In this document: positions 36,637-44,536 of the stretch, one piece after another | Numbering within the stretch: the stretch's first letter is position 1 | How the letters are laid out: the number at the start of each line of letters is the position of its first letter | NCBI GenBank assembly: GCA_021789935.1 | Contig: JAJYIR010000005.1 | Location: 37,139-101,138, forward strand | Origin: Nitrospirota bacterium | GTDB taxonomy: Bacteria; Nitrospirota; Thermodesulfovibrionia; Thermodesulfovibrionales; JdFR-88 | Direction: 5' to 3' | DNA: 64,000 bases | Position numbers and translations under genes: made by a program | The notes under the pieces: model-generated | Database searches by the model: none | Told to the model about the DNA's origin: nothing | The model's input: only the letters and a program-made list of their open reading frames with translations

Positions 36637-38022
36637 ATGTACAAACGGTATAAATCCATTCATTTTATAGGCATAGGCGGCATCGGCATGAGCGGCATAG
36701 CCCAGGTGCTGCAGACACTGGGTTGCCGGGTGACGGGTTCCGACATGAGGGCCTCTGAGGCCACGGAGAGGCTGTCCGCGATGGGCATAGGCATTACGAT
36801 AGGGCACCGCCCTGAAAACATAAAGGACGCGCAGGTTGTCGTTATTTCTTCCGCCATCGGGAGTGAAAATCCGGAGGCAATGGAGGCGTTAAGACAAGGG
36901 GTGCCGGTTATCCCCAGGGCTGAAATGCTCGCGGAGCTGGGCAGGCTCAAATATGGCATCCTGGTGGCCGGAAGCCATGGGAAGACAACAACCACATCGC
37001 TTATCGCGACCATCCTGGCAAAGGCGGGTCTGGACCCTACTGTGGTAATAGGGGGAAGGCTGAATGCCCTGGGCAGCAATGCGCGCCTGGGACAGGGGGA
37101 GTTCCTCGTGGCGGAGGCCGACGAGTCCGACGGGTCTTTCCTGAAGCTATCGCCCACCATAGCCGTCGTCACCAACATAGACCGGGAGCATATGGAGTTT
37201 TTTAAATCCATGCACGCCCTGCGCGGCGCATTTCTTGAATTCATGGGTAAGGTGCCGTTCTACGGACTTTGCGTGGTTTGCATCGAGGATGCCCGCCTGA
37301 AGGAGCTTGTGCCGGATATCAAACGGCGCACCCTTACCTACGGCTTTTCCGGCGACGCCGGCCTTAGAGCGGCAAATGTCGAAAAGGGCGCGATGAGCAT
37401 AGCGTATGACGTGCTTCTTAAGGGCAAAAAACTCTTCAGGGTCGGGCTTCCATTCCCCGGGGACCATAACGTCCTTAACAGCCTTGCCGCTATAGGCGTT
37501 GCCCTGGAGCTGGACGTAAACCCCGATGCCATCAGGGACGGGCTTCAGGCGTTCCAGGGGATAGGCAGGAGGCTTGAGCTTAAAGGTCGCCCCTCCGGCG
37601 TGAGCGTTTACGACGATTACGGCCACCACCCCACAGAGGTGCGAGCCACGCTGAGGTCGCTCAGGGAGGGAATCGGGCAGGCAAGGCTTTTCGTGGTGTT
37701 CCAGCCGCACCGGTATACGCGCACCAGGGACCTGATGGAGGAGTTCGCGGTCTCATTCGGTGACGCCGACCATCTTCTTTTGCTGGACATATATGCGGCC
37801 GGAGAGCGGCCGCTTGAAGGGATAACATCAGAGGCGCTTTTTGAGCTCATGAAACGGCAAGCAGGGGAAAAGGCCGGGCCCGCGGCAAGATACGTGGGGC
37901 AGATTGACAAAGCGCTCGAACACCTGCTTGAGAGCGTGGCCCCCGGGGACGTTGTCCTGTCCTTGGGAGCAGGAGATGTCTGGAAGGTTTCGGACGGCCT
38001 TGTGCGAAAGCTTGGTAATTAA
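36637..38022 (+). CDS. murC: UDP-N-acetylmuramate--L-alanine ligase MurC
   Basis: 461 residues: FIGIGGIGMSGIAQ at the N-terminus, P-loop VAGSHGKTTTTSL, ADESDGSFL, DDYGHHPTEV and QPHRYTRTRDL. Adds L-Ala to UDP-MurNAc. GGAAGG precedes the ATG. Its last codons, VRKLGN-stop, are echoed in the spacer before murB by ORFs MRKLAY and MRKRQT. Confidence 0.97.
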   Translation: MYKRYKSIHFIGIGGIGMSGIAQVLQTLGCRVTGSDMRASEATERLSAMGIGITIGHRPENIKDAQVVVISSAIGSENPEAMEALRQGVPVIPRAEMLAELGRLKYGILVAGSHGKTTTTSLIATILAKAGLDPTVVIGGRLNALGSNARLGQGEFLVAEADESDGSFLKLSPTIAVVTNIDREHMEFFKSMHALRGAFLEFMGKVPFYGLCVVCIEDARLKELVPDIKRRTLTYGFSGDAGLRAANVEKGAMSIAYDVLLKGKKLFRVGLPFPGDHNVLNSLAAIGVALELDVNPDAIRDGLQAFQGIGRRLELKGRPSGVSVYDDYGHHPTEVRATLRSLREGIGQARLFVVFQPHRYTRTRDLMEEFAVSFGDADHLLLLDIYAAGERPLEGITSEALFELMKRQAGEKAGPAARYVGQIDKALEHLLESVAPGDVVLSLGAGDVWKVSDGLVRKLGN

Positions 38023-38095
38023 ATATGCGCAAGCTTGCTTATTAAATATGCGGAAACGGCAAACATAATTTTTTGTGCGGAGAGCCCACGGTTGA
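38002..38095 (+). repeat. Four-fold degenerate repeat and stacked mini-ORFs at the murC-murB junction
   Basis: AAGCTTGGTAATTAAATATGCGC (38008-38030) and the next 23 nt (38031-38053) are 20/23 identical. Reading frames: murC ends V-R-K-L-G-N-TAA; AT; ATG starts MRKLAY (38025-38045); AT; ATG starts MRKRQT (38048-38068); then GTG starts MRRAHG (38075-38095), whose TGA overlaps an in-frame murB TTG at 38092. Each unit begins (A/G)TG-CGN-(A/G-rich), so four degenerate copies can be traced. Confidence 0.75.
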
Positions 38096-38100
38096 ATGAT

Positions 38101-39033
38101 ATGAAGGCAGGACAATTTGGCAGGGCGGGCGGGGCCGGCAAAGAGCTGAAAGGGGCGTGCGTAATGTTCGGCGAGCCCATGGCAAACCACACCTCACTGG
38201 GCATAGGCGGACGGGCGGAGATATTCGCGAGGCCATCGGACGCCGAGGCCCTTATGCGGCTTCTTGAGTACGCCTCAGGCATGCCGGTATTTTTAATCGG
38301 AGGCGGCACCAACCTGCTTGTGCCGGATGGCGATATAAGGGCGCTTGTTATATCGACGCAGGACATGAAAGGAATAAAAACAGACGTCCCGGCGGGCGGA
38401 ACGGTAATCTCGGTTGCGGCAGGCGAACCGCTGAAAAAGGTCCTGGCCTTTTGTATGCAAAACGGGTTGTCAGGGCTGGAGCCGCTTGCGGGCATCCCCG
38501 GAAGCATCGGGGGCGCTGTGGCCGGAAACGCCGGTGCGAACGGGCTCCAGATAGGGGCGGCTGTGCGGAGCGCGCTTGTCGTGGATTTTTCAGGCGGCGG
38601 CACGGCAAAAACAATTTCAAGAGAGAATTTGGGCTTCAGGTACCGGGGCTCTTCCGCCGGAGGGCTCATTACAAATGTGGAGCTTGCCCTTGAAAAAGGG
38701 GAGTCCCAAGAGATCAAAAAACTGATGATAAAAAATTTCGATATGAAGAAAAAGACCCAGCCTCTCGCCTCCCGCTCCGCAGGCTGTGTCTTTAAAAACC
38801 CGGAGGGAAAAAACTCTGCCGGAAGGCTCATTGAGGAAGCGGGGCTTAAAGGAGTCCGCGTTGGGGACATAGAGGTAAGCAGGATGCATGCGAATTTTTT
38901 CATAAACACGGGCAAGGGGACTGCGGCGGATTTCGCCGGTCTTATGGACAAGGTGCGCGGCGAGGTGCTCAGGCGCTACGGCGTGGCCCTGGAGCCCGAG
39001 ATAAAGATGTTTTTGGGGGAAAAATGCCTGTAA
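38101..39033 (+). CDS. murB: UDP-N-acetylenolpyruvoylglucosamine reductase MurB
   Basis: 310 residues from ATG 38101; TTG 38092 in frame overlaps the upstream mini-ORF stop and is a serious alternative. The open frame extends to 38035 but the family does not. FAD-binding motifs GIPGSIGGAVAGNAGANG and NHTSLGIGG, the reductive Ser in SAGCVFKNP, and HANFFIN are present. Reduces the enolpyruvyl group to lactyl with NADPH. Overlaps ddl by 10 nt. Confidence 0.95.
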   Translation: MKAGQFGRAGGAGKELKGACVMFGEPMANHTSLGIGGRAEIFARPSDAEALMRLLEYASGMPVFLIGGGTNLLVPDGDIRALVISTQDMKGIKTDVPAGGTVISVAAGEPLKKVLAFCMQNGLSGLEPLAGIPGSIGGAVAGNAGANGLQIGAAVRSALVVDFSGGGTAKTISRENLGFRYRGSSAGGLITNVELALEKGESQEIKKLMIKNFDMKKKTQPLASRSAGCVFKNPEGKNSAGRLIEEAGLKGVRVGDIEVSRMHANFFINTGKGTAADFAGLMDKVRGEVLRRYGVALEPEIKMFLGEKCL

Positions 39034-39956
39034 CTTATAAAAAAATAGGGGTCCTTGCGGGGGGCCTTTCAGCCGAACGGGAGGTCTCTTTAAAAACGGG
39101 GGGCGCAATCTATAACGCGCTTAAGGGGCTTGGCTATAACGTCTGCCTTATAGACGCAGGCAAGGACCTGGCGGAGACCATCAAAAAAGAAAATGTGGAG
39201 GCCGCCTTCATCGCTCTTCACGGAGGCCACGGGGAGGATGGCTCCATACAGGGGCTTCTGGAGGTGGCCGGGGTGCCATATACGGGCTCCGGTGTCCTGG
39301 CCTCAGCGCTTGCCATGGACAAGGAGTTTTCAAAGAGGATGTTCAGGGAGCAGGGCCTTCCCGCGCCCGAAGGCGTTACCCTGGGGAAAAATGAATTTTT
39401 GAAGGCAGGCGGCATCCTGGATATGGAGCTGGATTTTGCGCCCCTCCCATGGGTTGTAAAACCGGTCACCGAGGGGTCCAGCATCGGGGTGAGCATGGTG
39501 GGCAGACGGGAAGAATTGGCGCCCGCGCTTGAGAAGGCCTTTTTACTGAGCGGGCGGGTTATAGTGGAGCGCAGGGTCCTGGGGAAAGAGGTGCAGGTCG
39601 GCATACTCGGCGGACGGGTGCTGGGGTCGGTGGAAATAAGGCCCTCCCTGGATTTCTACAGCTATGAGGCCAAGTATACGGGCGGGAAAACCCGGTACAT
39701 CCTGCCCCCGGAGGTGGACGCCAAACACCTGGAGGAAGCGCACAGGGTGGGGCTTGCCGCCCATAAGGCGCTTGGCTGCCGCGGGGCCACAAGGGTGGAC
39801 CTTATCCTGGATCCAGGATTAAGGCCGTGGGTGCTGGAGGTCAATACGATACCTGGCATGACGGAGACAAGCCTGCTGCCGAAGATCGCAAAGCAATACG
39901 GGCTTGATTTCCCCGCACTGGTGGAGGAAATTCTCAAGGAGGCATTGGAAGGGTGA
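39024..39956 (+). CDS. ddl: D-alanine--D-alanine ligase Ddl
   Basis: A 310-residue ATP-grasp enzyme: GGLSAEREVSLKTG, HGGHGEDGSIQGLLE, VKPVTEGSSIGVS and EVNTIPGMTE. Makes D-Ala-D-Ala for MurF. A Tyr in the VPYTGSGV region and normal length fit a D-Ala-D-Ala rather than D-Ala-D-Lac enzyme. Overlaps ftsQ by 4 nt (GTGA). Confidence 0.96.
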   Translation: MPVTYKKIGVLAGGLSAEREVSLKTGGAIYNALKGLGYNVCLIDAGKDLAETIKKENVEAAFIALHGGHGEDGSIQGLLEVAGVPYTGSGVLASALAMDKEFSKRMFREQGLPAPEGVTLGKNEFLKAGGILDMELDFAPLPWVVKPVTEGSSIGVSMVGRREELAPALEKAFLLSGRVIVERRVLGKEVQVGILGGRVLGSVEIRPSLDFYSYEAKYTGGKTRYILPPEVDAKHLEEAHRVGLAAHKALGCRGATRVDLILDPGLRPWVLEVNTIPGMTETSLLPKIAKQYGLDFPALVEEILKEALEG

Positions 39957-40714
39957 GAGGGAAAAGGGGCAAGGAGAAAAAAAGTTTCTTCGGTTCCGTT
40001 GGAAAATTCCTGCTGCTGAAAATCCTGTTGCCTGTAATTGTTGTTTTTGCCGTCGCCGCGGCGGGTTATGGTTATTTAAAGGGAAGCGGGCTGTTCCCGT
40101 TAAAGAAGGTGGTTTTTACCGGCAACAAAAACCTTACGGACGGGGAGCTTACCGCCTTGCTCGGGGTGCACACCGGGCAGAACATGTTAGGCCTCTCCAA
40201 ACGGGAGCTCAGTGAAAGGCTCCTTGCCTCTCCATGGATAAAAATGGTTGCGGTCAGAAAAGAGGTTTTAAGCGGAAGGATAGCAGTGTGCGTGGAGGAG
40301 AGAAAACCCTTTGTGATAATAGAAAGGGCCGGGACGATGTGGCTTGCCTCCAGGTCCGGCAGGCTGCTTGATCCGGTCAAGGCCGGCTCAGTGCCCTTCC
40401 TGCCGGTTGTTGTGGCGGACGTAAAGAACTATCCCGACACCTTCAGGGAGAGCATCCTTCTGGCCAGGCGGCTTAAGGACCACGGATATTTTGCCCGCCC
40501 TGTCACTATACGGGCCGACGTCCCGCCGGAAGACCTGTCCATGCAGGCAGGCGGAGTGGCCGTGCTGGTGGGCTACGGCGGGTACGATCAAAAGCTCGAT
40601 AAGCTGGCCGAACTGGAAGGCGAGATACAAAAAAGGAACATCAATGCAAGCTCCATAGACCTGAGGTTTGCAAACCGGGTGATAGTTACGCCCGTAGTGG
40701 AAACCGTAAAATGA
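39953..40714 (+). CDS. ftsQ: Cell-division protein FtsQ
   Basis: 253 residues from GTG 39953. Basic Lys/Gly-rich cytoplasmic start (MRGKRGKEKKS), one membrane helix (about 18-40), a POTRA domain (FTGNKNLTDGELTALLGVHTGQN) and the beta domain ending RFANRVIVTPVVETVK. FtsQ anchors FtsL/B in the divisome. Its final codons PVVETVK-stop are repeated as PVTETVK-stop 29 nt downstream. Confidence 0.92.
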   Translation: MRGKRGKEKKSFFGSVGKFLLLKILLPVIVVFAVAAAGYGYLKGSGLFPLKKVVFTGNKNLTDGELTALLGVHTGQNMLGLSKRELSERLLASPWIKMVAVRKEVLSGRIAVCVEERKPFVIIERAGTMWLASRSGRLLDPVKAGSVPFLPVVVADVKNYPDTFRESILLARRLKDHGYFARPVTIRADVPPEDLSMQAGGVAVLVGYGGYDQKLDKLAELEGEIQKRNINASSIDLRFANRVIVTPVVETVK

Positions 40715-40781
40715 GAATGCCCGTAACGGAGACCGTAAAGTGAAAAAAACGCTGGCAAAAAAAGCCGGAGGAATGATTTGA
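40711..40781 (+). CDS. Two stacked mini-ORFs linking ftsQ to ftsA by NTGA overlaps
   Basis: ORF 1 (40711-40743): ATG overlaps the ftsQ stop (ATGA) and encodes MRMPVTETVK; its stop overlaps GTG 40740 (GTGA). ORF 2 (40740-40781) encodes 13 residues rich in Lys and contains GGAGGA; its TGA overlaps the ftsA TTG (TTGA at 40778-40781). The three junctions were checked base by base. ORF 1 is a degenerate copy of the ftsQ 3' end (22 of 27 nt). Translation is inferred, not shown. Confidence 0.45.
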
Positions 40782-42055
40782 AGGGGCGGTACATCGCAGG
40801 CATAGACATCGGCTCCACAAAGATATGCCTTATGGTGGGGCGCGCCGGCCGGGAAGGGCTGGATATAGTAGCGGCGGGGACTGTCCCTTCCCAGGGGTTG
40901 AGGAAAGGGGTCGTTATCGATATCGATGAGACCGCGAACTCGATAAGTATGGCCCTCAGAGAGGCCCAGTCCGCCTCCGGCATGGATATAAGGAGTGCAT
41001 ATGTGGGGATTTCCGGCAGCCACATAAAAAGCACGGAAAGCTACGGCGCCACCGGCATAAAGGAAAAAGAGGTCCGGCTTGCGGACATAGAGAGGGTAAC
41101 GGACGCGGCAAGCGCAATATATGTGCCTCTGGACAGGGAGGTGCTGCATGTGCTCCCCTCCGAGTTCATCATAGACGGGCAGGACGGCATAGCCAGGCCC
41201 TTGGGCATGGCCGGAGTGAGGCTGGAGGTTAAAGTCCAGGTGCTCACCGCTTCCCATGCCGTGCTTGAGAACCTGGAGCGCTCACTCGAACGGGCGGGCC
41301 TCAAAGCGGCTGAAATGGTCTTCCAGCCTCTGGCAAGCGCGCTTGCAGTGTTGAAAGACGAAGAGTTCCAGCAGGGCGCGGTGCTTGTGGACATGGGAGG
41401 GGGCACAACCGATGCGGCCCTTTTCAAAGGAGGCACCCTCCGCTGGGCGGATGTTATACCGGTTGGCGGGGCCAATACAACAAATGACATCGCGGTAGGT
41501 CTGAAACTCCCTCAGCAGGAGGCTGAAAGGCTCAAGAGGCGCTACGGGGCCGGGCAGGAGAAGGTCAACCTCTTTGAAACGGAGGAAAGCATCGAGGCCA
41601 GGAGCATGAGCGGTAAACCCAAGCAGATATCCCCCCCGGACCTTTCAAGGATCATCAGGATGCGGATGGAGGAGCTTTTCGAGCTCCTTAAAGAGGATGT
41701 CGAGCCCCAGATAATAAAACACCAGCCCCTCTGCGCCGTTATTACGGGAGGAGGCAGCCAGATGAGGGAAATAGCCGGCATGGCGGAAGGCTGGCTTGGT
41801 ATCCCGGTAAGGACCGGATTGCCCGATAGAGTGCACAGCACCGTTTTGAGGGAAACCGTAAGAGACCCTCAATATGCGGCTGCCGCGGGGCTTCTCCTTT
41901 ACGGGCTGGAGAGGGAAGGCGGAGACCTCATCAAGGAAAATAACCCTTTTTCGGATTCTATCGAGACGGTAAAGAGGGCCATGACCGAGCAGGGCCGCTT
42001 GCTCGCCAGGAGATTTTTTGGCAGGATGCGCCGTTTTCCGGCGGAGGACGCGTAA
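40778..42055 (+). CDS. ftsA: Cell-division actin-like ATPase FtsA
   Basis: 425 residues from TTG 40778 behind GGAGGA. Actin-fold motifs: AGIDIGSTKICLMVG, the SHUTDOWN-1C region with SGSHIKS, VDMGGGTTDAALFKGG, and TGGGSQMREI. The C-terminal amphipathic helix that anchors FtsZ to the membrane is LARRFFGRMRRF. A TTG start coupled to upstream ORFs could keep FtsA levels low relative to FtsZ. Confidence 0.96.
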   Translation: MKGRYIAGIDIGSTKICLMVGRAGREGLDIVAAGTVPSQGLRKGVVIDIDETANSISMALREAQSASGMDIRSAYVGISGSHIKSTESYGATGIKEKEVRLADIERVTDAASAIYVPLDREVLHVLPSEFIIDGQDGIARPLGMAGVRLEVKVQVLTASHAVLENLERSLERAGLKAAEMVFQPLASALAVLKDEEFQQGAVLVDMGGGTTDAALFKGGTLRWADVIPVGGANTTNDIAVGLKLPQQEAERLKRRYGAGQEKVNLFETEESIEARSMSGKPKQISPPDLSRIIRMRMEELFELLKEDVEPQIIKHQPLCAVITGGGSQMREIAGMAEGWLGIPVRTGLPDRVHSTVLRETVRDPQYAAAAGLLLYGLEREGGDLIKENNPFSDSIETVKRAMTEQGRLLARRFFGRMRRFPAEDA

Positions 42056-42120
42056 ATAGAAGGAATATTTAAATAAATTTTTAAAAAATAAAAATTTTCG
42101 AAAGGAGACGGGAAAAGGCG

Positions 42121-43302
42121 ATGTTCGAACTCGAGGAGATGAAAAGCGAGATGGCCAGGATAAAAGTAATAGGGGTAGGCGGTGCGGGCGGAAACATGAT
42201 AAATAACATGATCTCATCAAATCTTAAACACGTGCAGTTCGTGGCGGCCAACACCGACGCGCAGGCCCTTGGTATCTCGCTGGCATCGAGAAAGATCCAG
42301 CTTGGGGAGGATGTTACGCGCGGGCTTGGGGCGGGTTCGAAGCCGGATACCGGCCGCCAGGCGGCCCTTGAGAGCAAAGATGAGCTGATGGAGGCCCTTA
42401 AGGGCTCGGACATGGTTTTTATAACCGCGGGCATGGGGGGAGGCACCGGGACCGGCGCTTCTCCGGTGATCGCACAGGCGGCAAAGGAAACCGGCGCGCT
42501 TACTGTTGCAGTTGTTACAAAACCTTTTTTCTATGAGGGCACGGCCAGAAGGCATAACGCGGAGGCCGGGATCAAAGAGCTTGAGAAAAGCGTGGACACG
42601 CTTATAGTGATACCGAACGACAGGATAAGCTATGTGGTGGACAAGGGGACGAGCCTTCTTGAGTCCTTCGCGCGTGCCAACGACGTTCTAAGGCAGGCTG
42701 TGCAGGGGATATCGGACCTTATAGTGGTGCCAGGGCTCATCAACCTCGATTTTGCAGATGTGAGGACGATCATGCAGGACGCGGGCAATTCGGTTATGGG
42801 CATGGGTGCGGACTCCAGCGCGAAAGAGGCCACCAAAAAGGCCATCACCAATCCCCTGCTGGAAAACTCCTCCATCGAGGGGGCAAGGGGAATACTTGTC
42901 AATATAACGGGCGGTCCGGGACTGTCGCTTAAGGACGTGGAGGAGGCCGCAAGCCTGGTATATGATTCGGCCCACCCGGAGGCAAACATAATTTTCGGTG
43001 CCGTCATAGACCAGGAGATTGAGGCGGAATGCCGCGTCACGGTCATTGCGACCAATTTTGCTCCAAAGAAGCAGAAAATGGAGCTGCCGGTGAAAAAATG
43101 GGCACCGCCCACTCCCGCCGCCGCTCCCAGGGAGATGCCTTCCGCCCTTAAAGGCTCCCAAAGGATCCTGGCCAAGTCTCTTAATATCACACCCGCAAAT
43201 GGGCAGGCGGAAGAGAAGACCGGTGGGGAGATGAAGTACGAGGACCCCTTCGATATCCCCACCTTCCTCAGGAAAGAAAAATTAACGCTCCCTAACGGGT
43301 GA
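42121..43302 (+). CDS. ftsZ: Cell-division GTPase FtsZ
   Basis: 393 residues: N-terminal KVIGVGGAGGNMINNM, tubulin signature MGGGTGTGASPVIA, and T7 loop NLDFADVRTIM. The linker is about 60 residues and the conserved C-terminal peptide is DPFDIPTFLRKEK, followed by a short LTLPNG tail. Forms the Z ring. AAAGGAG ribosome site. The spacer from ftsA is a pure A/T stretch. End of the dcw cluster. Confidence 0.97.
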   Translation: MFELEEMKSEMARIKVIGVGGAGGNMINNMISSNLKHVQFVAANTDAQALGISLASRKIQLGEDVTRGLGAGSKPDTGRQAALESKDELMEALKGSDMVFITAGMGGGTGTGASPVIAQAAKETGALTVAVVTKPFFYEGTARRHNAEAGIKELEKSVDTLIVIPNDRISYVVDKGTSLLESFARANDVLRQAVQGISDLIVVPGLINLDFADVRTIMQDAGNSVMGMGADSSAKEATKKAITNPLLENSSIEGARGILVNITGGPGLSLKDVEEAASLVYDSAHPEANIIFGAVIDQEIEAECRVTVIATNFAPKKQKMELPVKKWAPPTPAAAPREMPSALKGSQRILAKSLNITPANGQAEEKTGGEMKYEDPFDIPTFLRKEKLTLPNG

Positions 43303-43324
43303 TCTTGGGCTTTCCCACCGTAAA

Positions 43325-43352
43325 GGGGCCCCTTTTCCCCCAAAGGGGCCCC
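43325..43352 (+). terminator. 11-bp perfect G/C hairpin after ftsZ, no T-run
   Basis: GGGGCCCCTTT (43325-43335) pairs perfectly with AAAGGGGCCCC (43342-43352) around a TCCCCC loop. AAAGGGGCCCCTTT at 43322-43335 is also a 14-bp palindrome, and AAAGGGGCCCC occurs twice with a 20-nt period. It lies 22 nt after the ftsZ stop. A 3'-end stabiliser or factor-dependent stop is plausible. Confidence 0.55.
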
Positions 43353-43410
43353 ACCCTCCAGGGAAGAAAAACCTTGTAAAAACCTTGCCGCTTTTCCCCT
43401 ATTTTTCTGT

Positions 43411-43439
43411 TTGACATTTAATTTGATGTGTGCCATATT
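43411..43439 (+). promoter_or_regulatory. Promoter of the second cold-shock gene
   Basis: TTGACA (43411-43416), 17-nt spacer, CATATT (43434-43439), preceded by TGTGC. Leader about 107 nt to the ATG at 43553. Shares GTGCCATA and the downstream TTTGCAGCC (43493-43501) with the first csp gene. Confidence 0.65.
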
Positions 43440-43552
43440 TACTGCATCGGAGCTTTTTGACAAATAAAGGCTCAAGACTCGATGAGAGATCATTTGCAGC
43501 CGGTTTTATTTGCAGGTCCGAAATAATATTTTTTCTTAGGAGGAAGTTGCAG

Positions 43553-43753
43553 ATGTCGAGTGGTTCAGTCAAATGGTTCAACGAGGCAAAAGGTTTTGGG
43601 TTCATCACCACGGATGACGGCAAGGACGTATTCGTCCACTTCTCAGCTATCTCTGGTGAAGGTTTCAAGACACTTGGCGAAGGGGACCAGGTCAATTTTG
43701 ACATCGAGATGGGTCCTAAGGGCCCCAGGGCCGTCAACGTCGTAAAGGTCTGA
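43553..43753 (+). CDS. Cold-shock domain protein (second copy)
   Basis: 66 residues from ATG 43553 behind TAGGAGGAAG; RNP motifs KGFGFI and VFVHFS. Close paralogue of the 13017 product, differing mainly at charged surface positions ([16 protein letters not shown]). The open frame reaches back to 43430, but the family begins here. Followed by a strong terminator, so monocistronic. Confidence 0.95.
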   Translation: MSSGSVKWFNEAKGFGFITTDDGKDVFVHFSAISGEGFKTLGEGDQVNFDIEMGPKGPRAVNVVKV

Positions 43754-43769
43754 AAAAGACATCTAACGA

Positions 43770-43804
43770 AAGCCCCCGGTCTTTCCGGCCGGGGGCTTTT
43801 TTTT
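43770..43804 (+). terminator. Intrinsic terminator of the second csp gene
   Basis: AAGCCCCCGG (43770-43779) pairs with CCGGGGGCTT (43789-43798) and is followed by an eight-T run to 43804. Textbook rho-independent terminator, 17 nt after the stop. Confidence 0.93.
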
Positions 43805-43920
43805 GACAAAATTTTTGGTCCGGCGGCCACTTGCCCTGCAAATCCATGGTGTTTTTTTTCTTGAATAATGTTTTTCCCCCTGAAAAAATAAAAAATGTCT
43901 CTTTCCCTTAAAATAAACAA

Positions 43921-44517
43921 ATGAGCCAGCCAGGCCTGAAGGCGGCATGGGAGAAGATAAGAGGGAGTTCCGGCGGGGAGCTGTCCAGGCTCTCCGGTAT
44001 TCCCTTTAAAGACGGCGCATTCGTTTTCCCTTCCCTGGGTATGGACTTCCTGATTTATCCTGATAAAGAGGCCATAAAGGCCTCCTCCGGGCAAGGGGAA
44101 GCGCTGGGCAGGAAATTCGCTTACTTCTTTGACCACCTCTGTCTATGGTGGCTGGTTTACGCAAAAGGCATACCGCCTACCGGCAGGCTGGTAAGGCCGG
44201 AGGATTTAAACGGAGGTGCAGCCTTTTTCCGGGGCTCCCATACTCTGCCCCTGGAGGGCCTCGCCCGGCGTTATGGCAAGGACAGGGAAGGCTTTATTGA
44301 TAAAGGTCTGGCACTGGGGGCAGAAAGATGCGGTTTTGCCGACGCATGCATAAAACTGGAACCCGCCCCAGGTCTGCCGGTTTATCTGCTTTTGTGGCTG
44401 GAAGACGAAGAATTCCCGGCCAGGGCCGGCATGCTCCTGGACTCATCGGCCGGGGTTGTCCTTCCCATGGATATAATCTGGAGCGCCGCCATGCTTTGCC
44501 TTTTGGCCATGCTGTAG
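43921..44517 (+). CDS. DUF3786 family protein
   Basis: A 198-residue soluble protein with the DUF3786 pattern: an N-terminal GIPFKDGAFVFPSLGMDFLI strand region, LCLWWLVYAKG, FRGSHTLPLEGLARRYG, a Cys near the middle, and LLLWLEDEEFPARAGMLLDSS at the end. The family is typical of anaerobes and has been seen near corrinoid or Fe-S enzymes; the function is unknown. Next gene is a B12-binding-type radical SAM protein. There is no ribosome site; TAAAAT (43909-43914) lies 6 nt before the ATG, suggesting a leaderless message. Confidence 0.8.
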   Translation: MSQPGLKAAWEKIRGSSGGELSRLSGIPFKDGAFVFPSLGMDFLIYPDKEAIKASSGQGEALGRKFAYFFDHLCLWWLVYAKGIPPTGRLVRPEDLNGGAAFFRGSHTLPLEGLARRYGKDREGFIDKGLALGAERCGFADACIKLEPAPGLPVYLLLWLEDEEFPARAGMLLDSSAGVVLPMDIIWSAAMLCLLAML

Positions 44518-44536
44518 AAAAAAACAAAAAAACAAA

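Noticed and set aside
36618..36653. 11-codon frame MKRKVRDVQTV between murG and murC as a relay ORF
   Set aside because: It overlaps murG by ATGA but ends 17 nt inside murC, and murC has a good GGAAGG site, so coupling is not needed.
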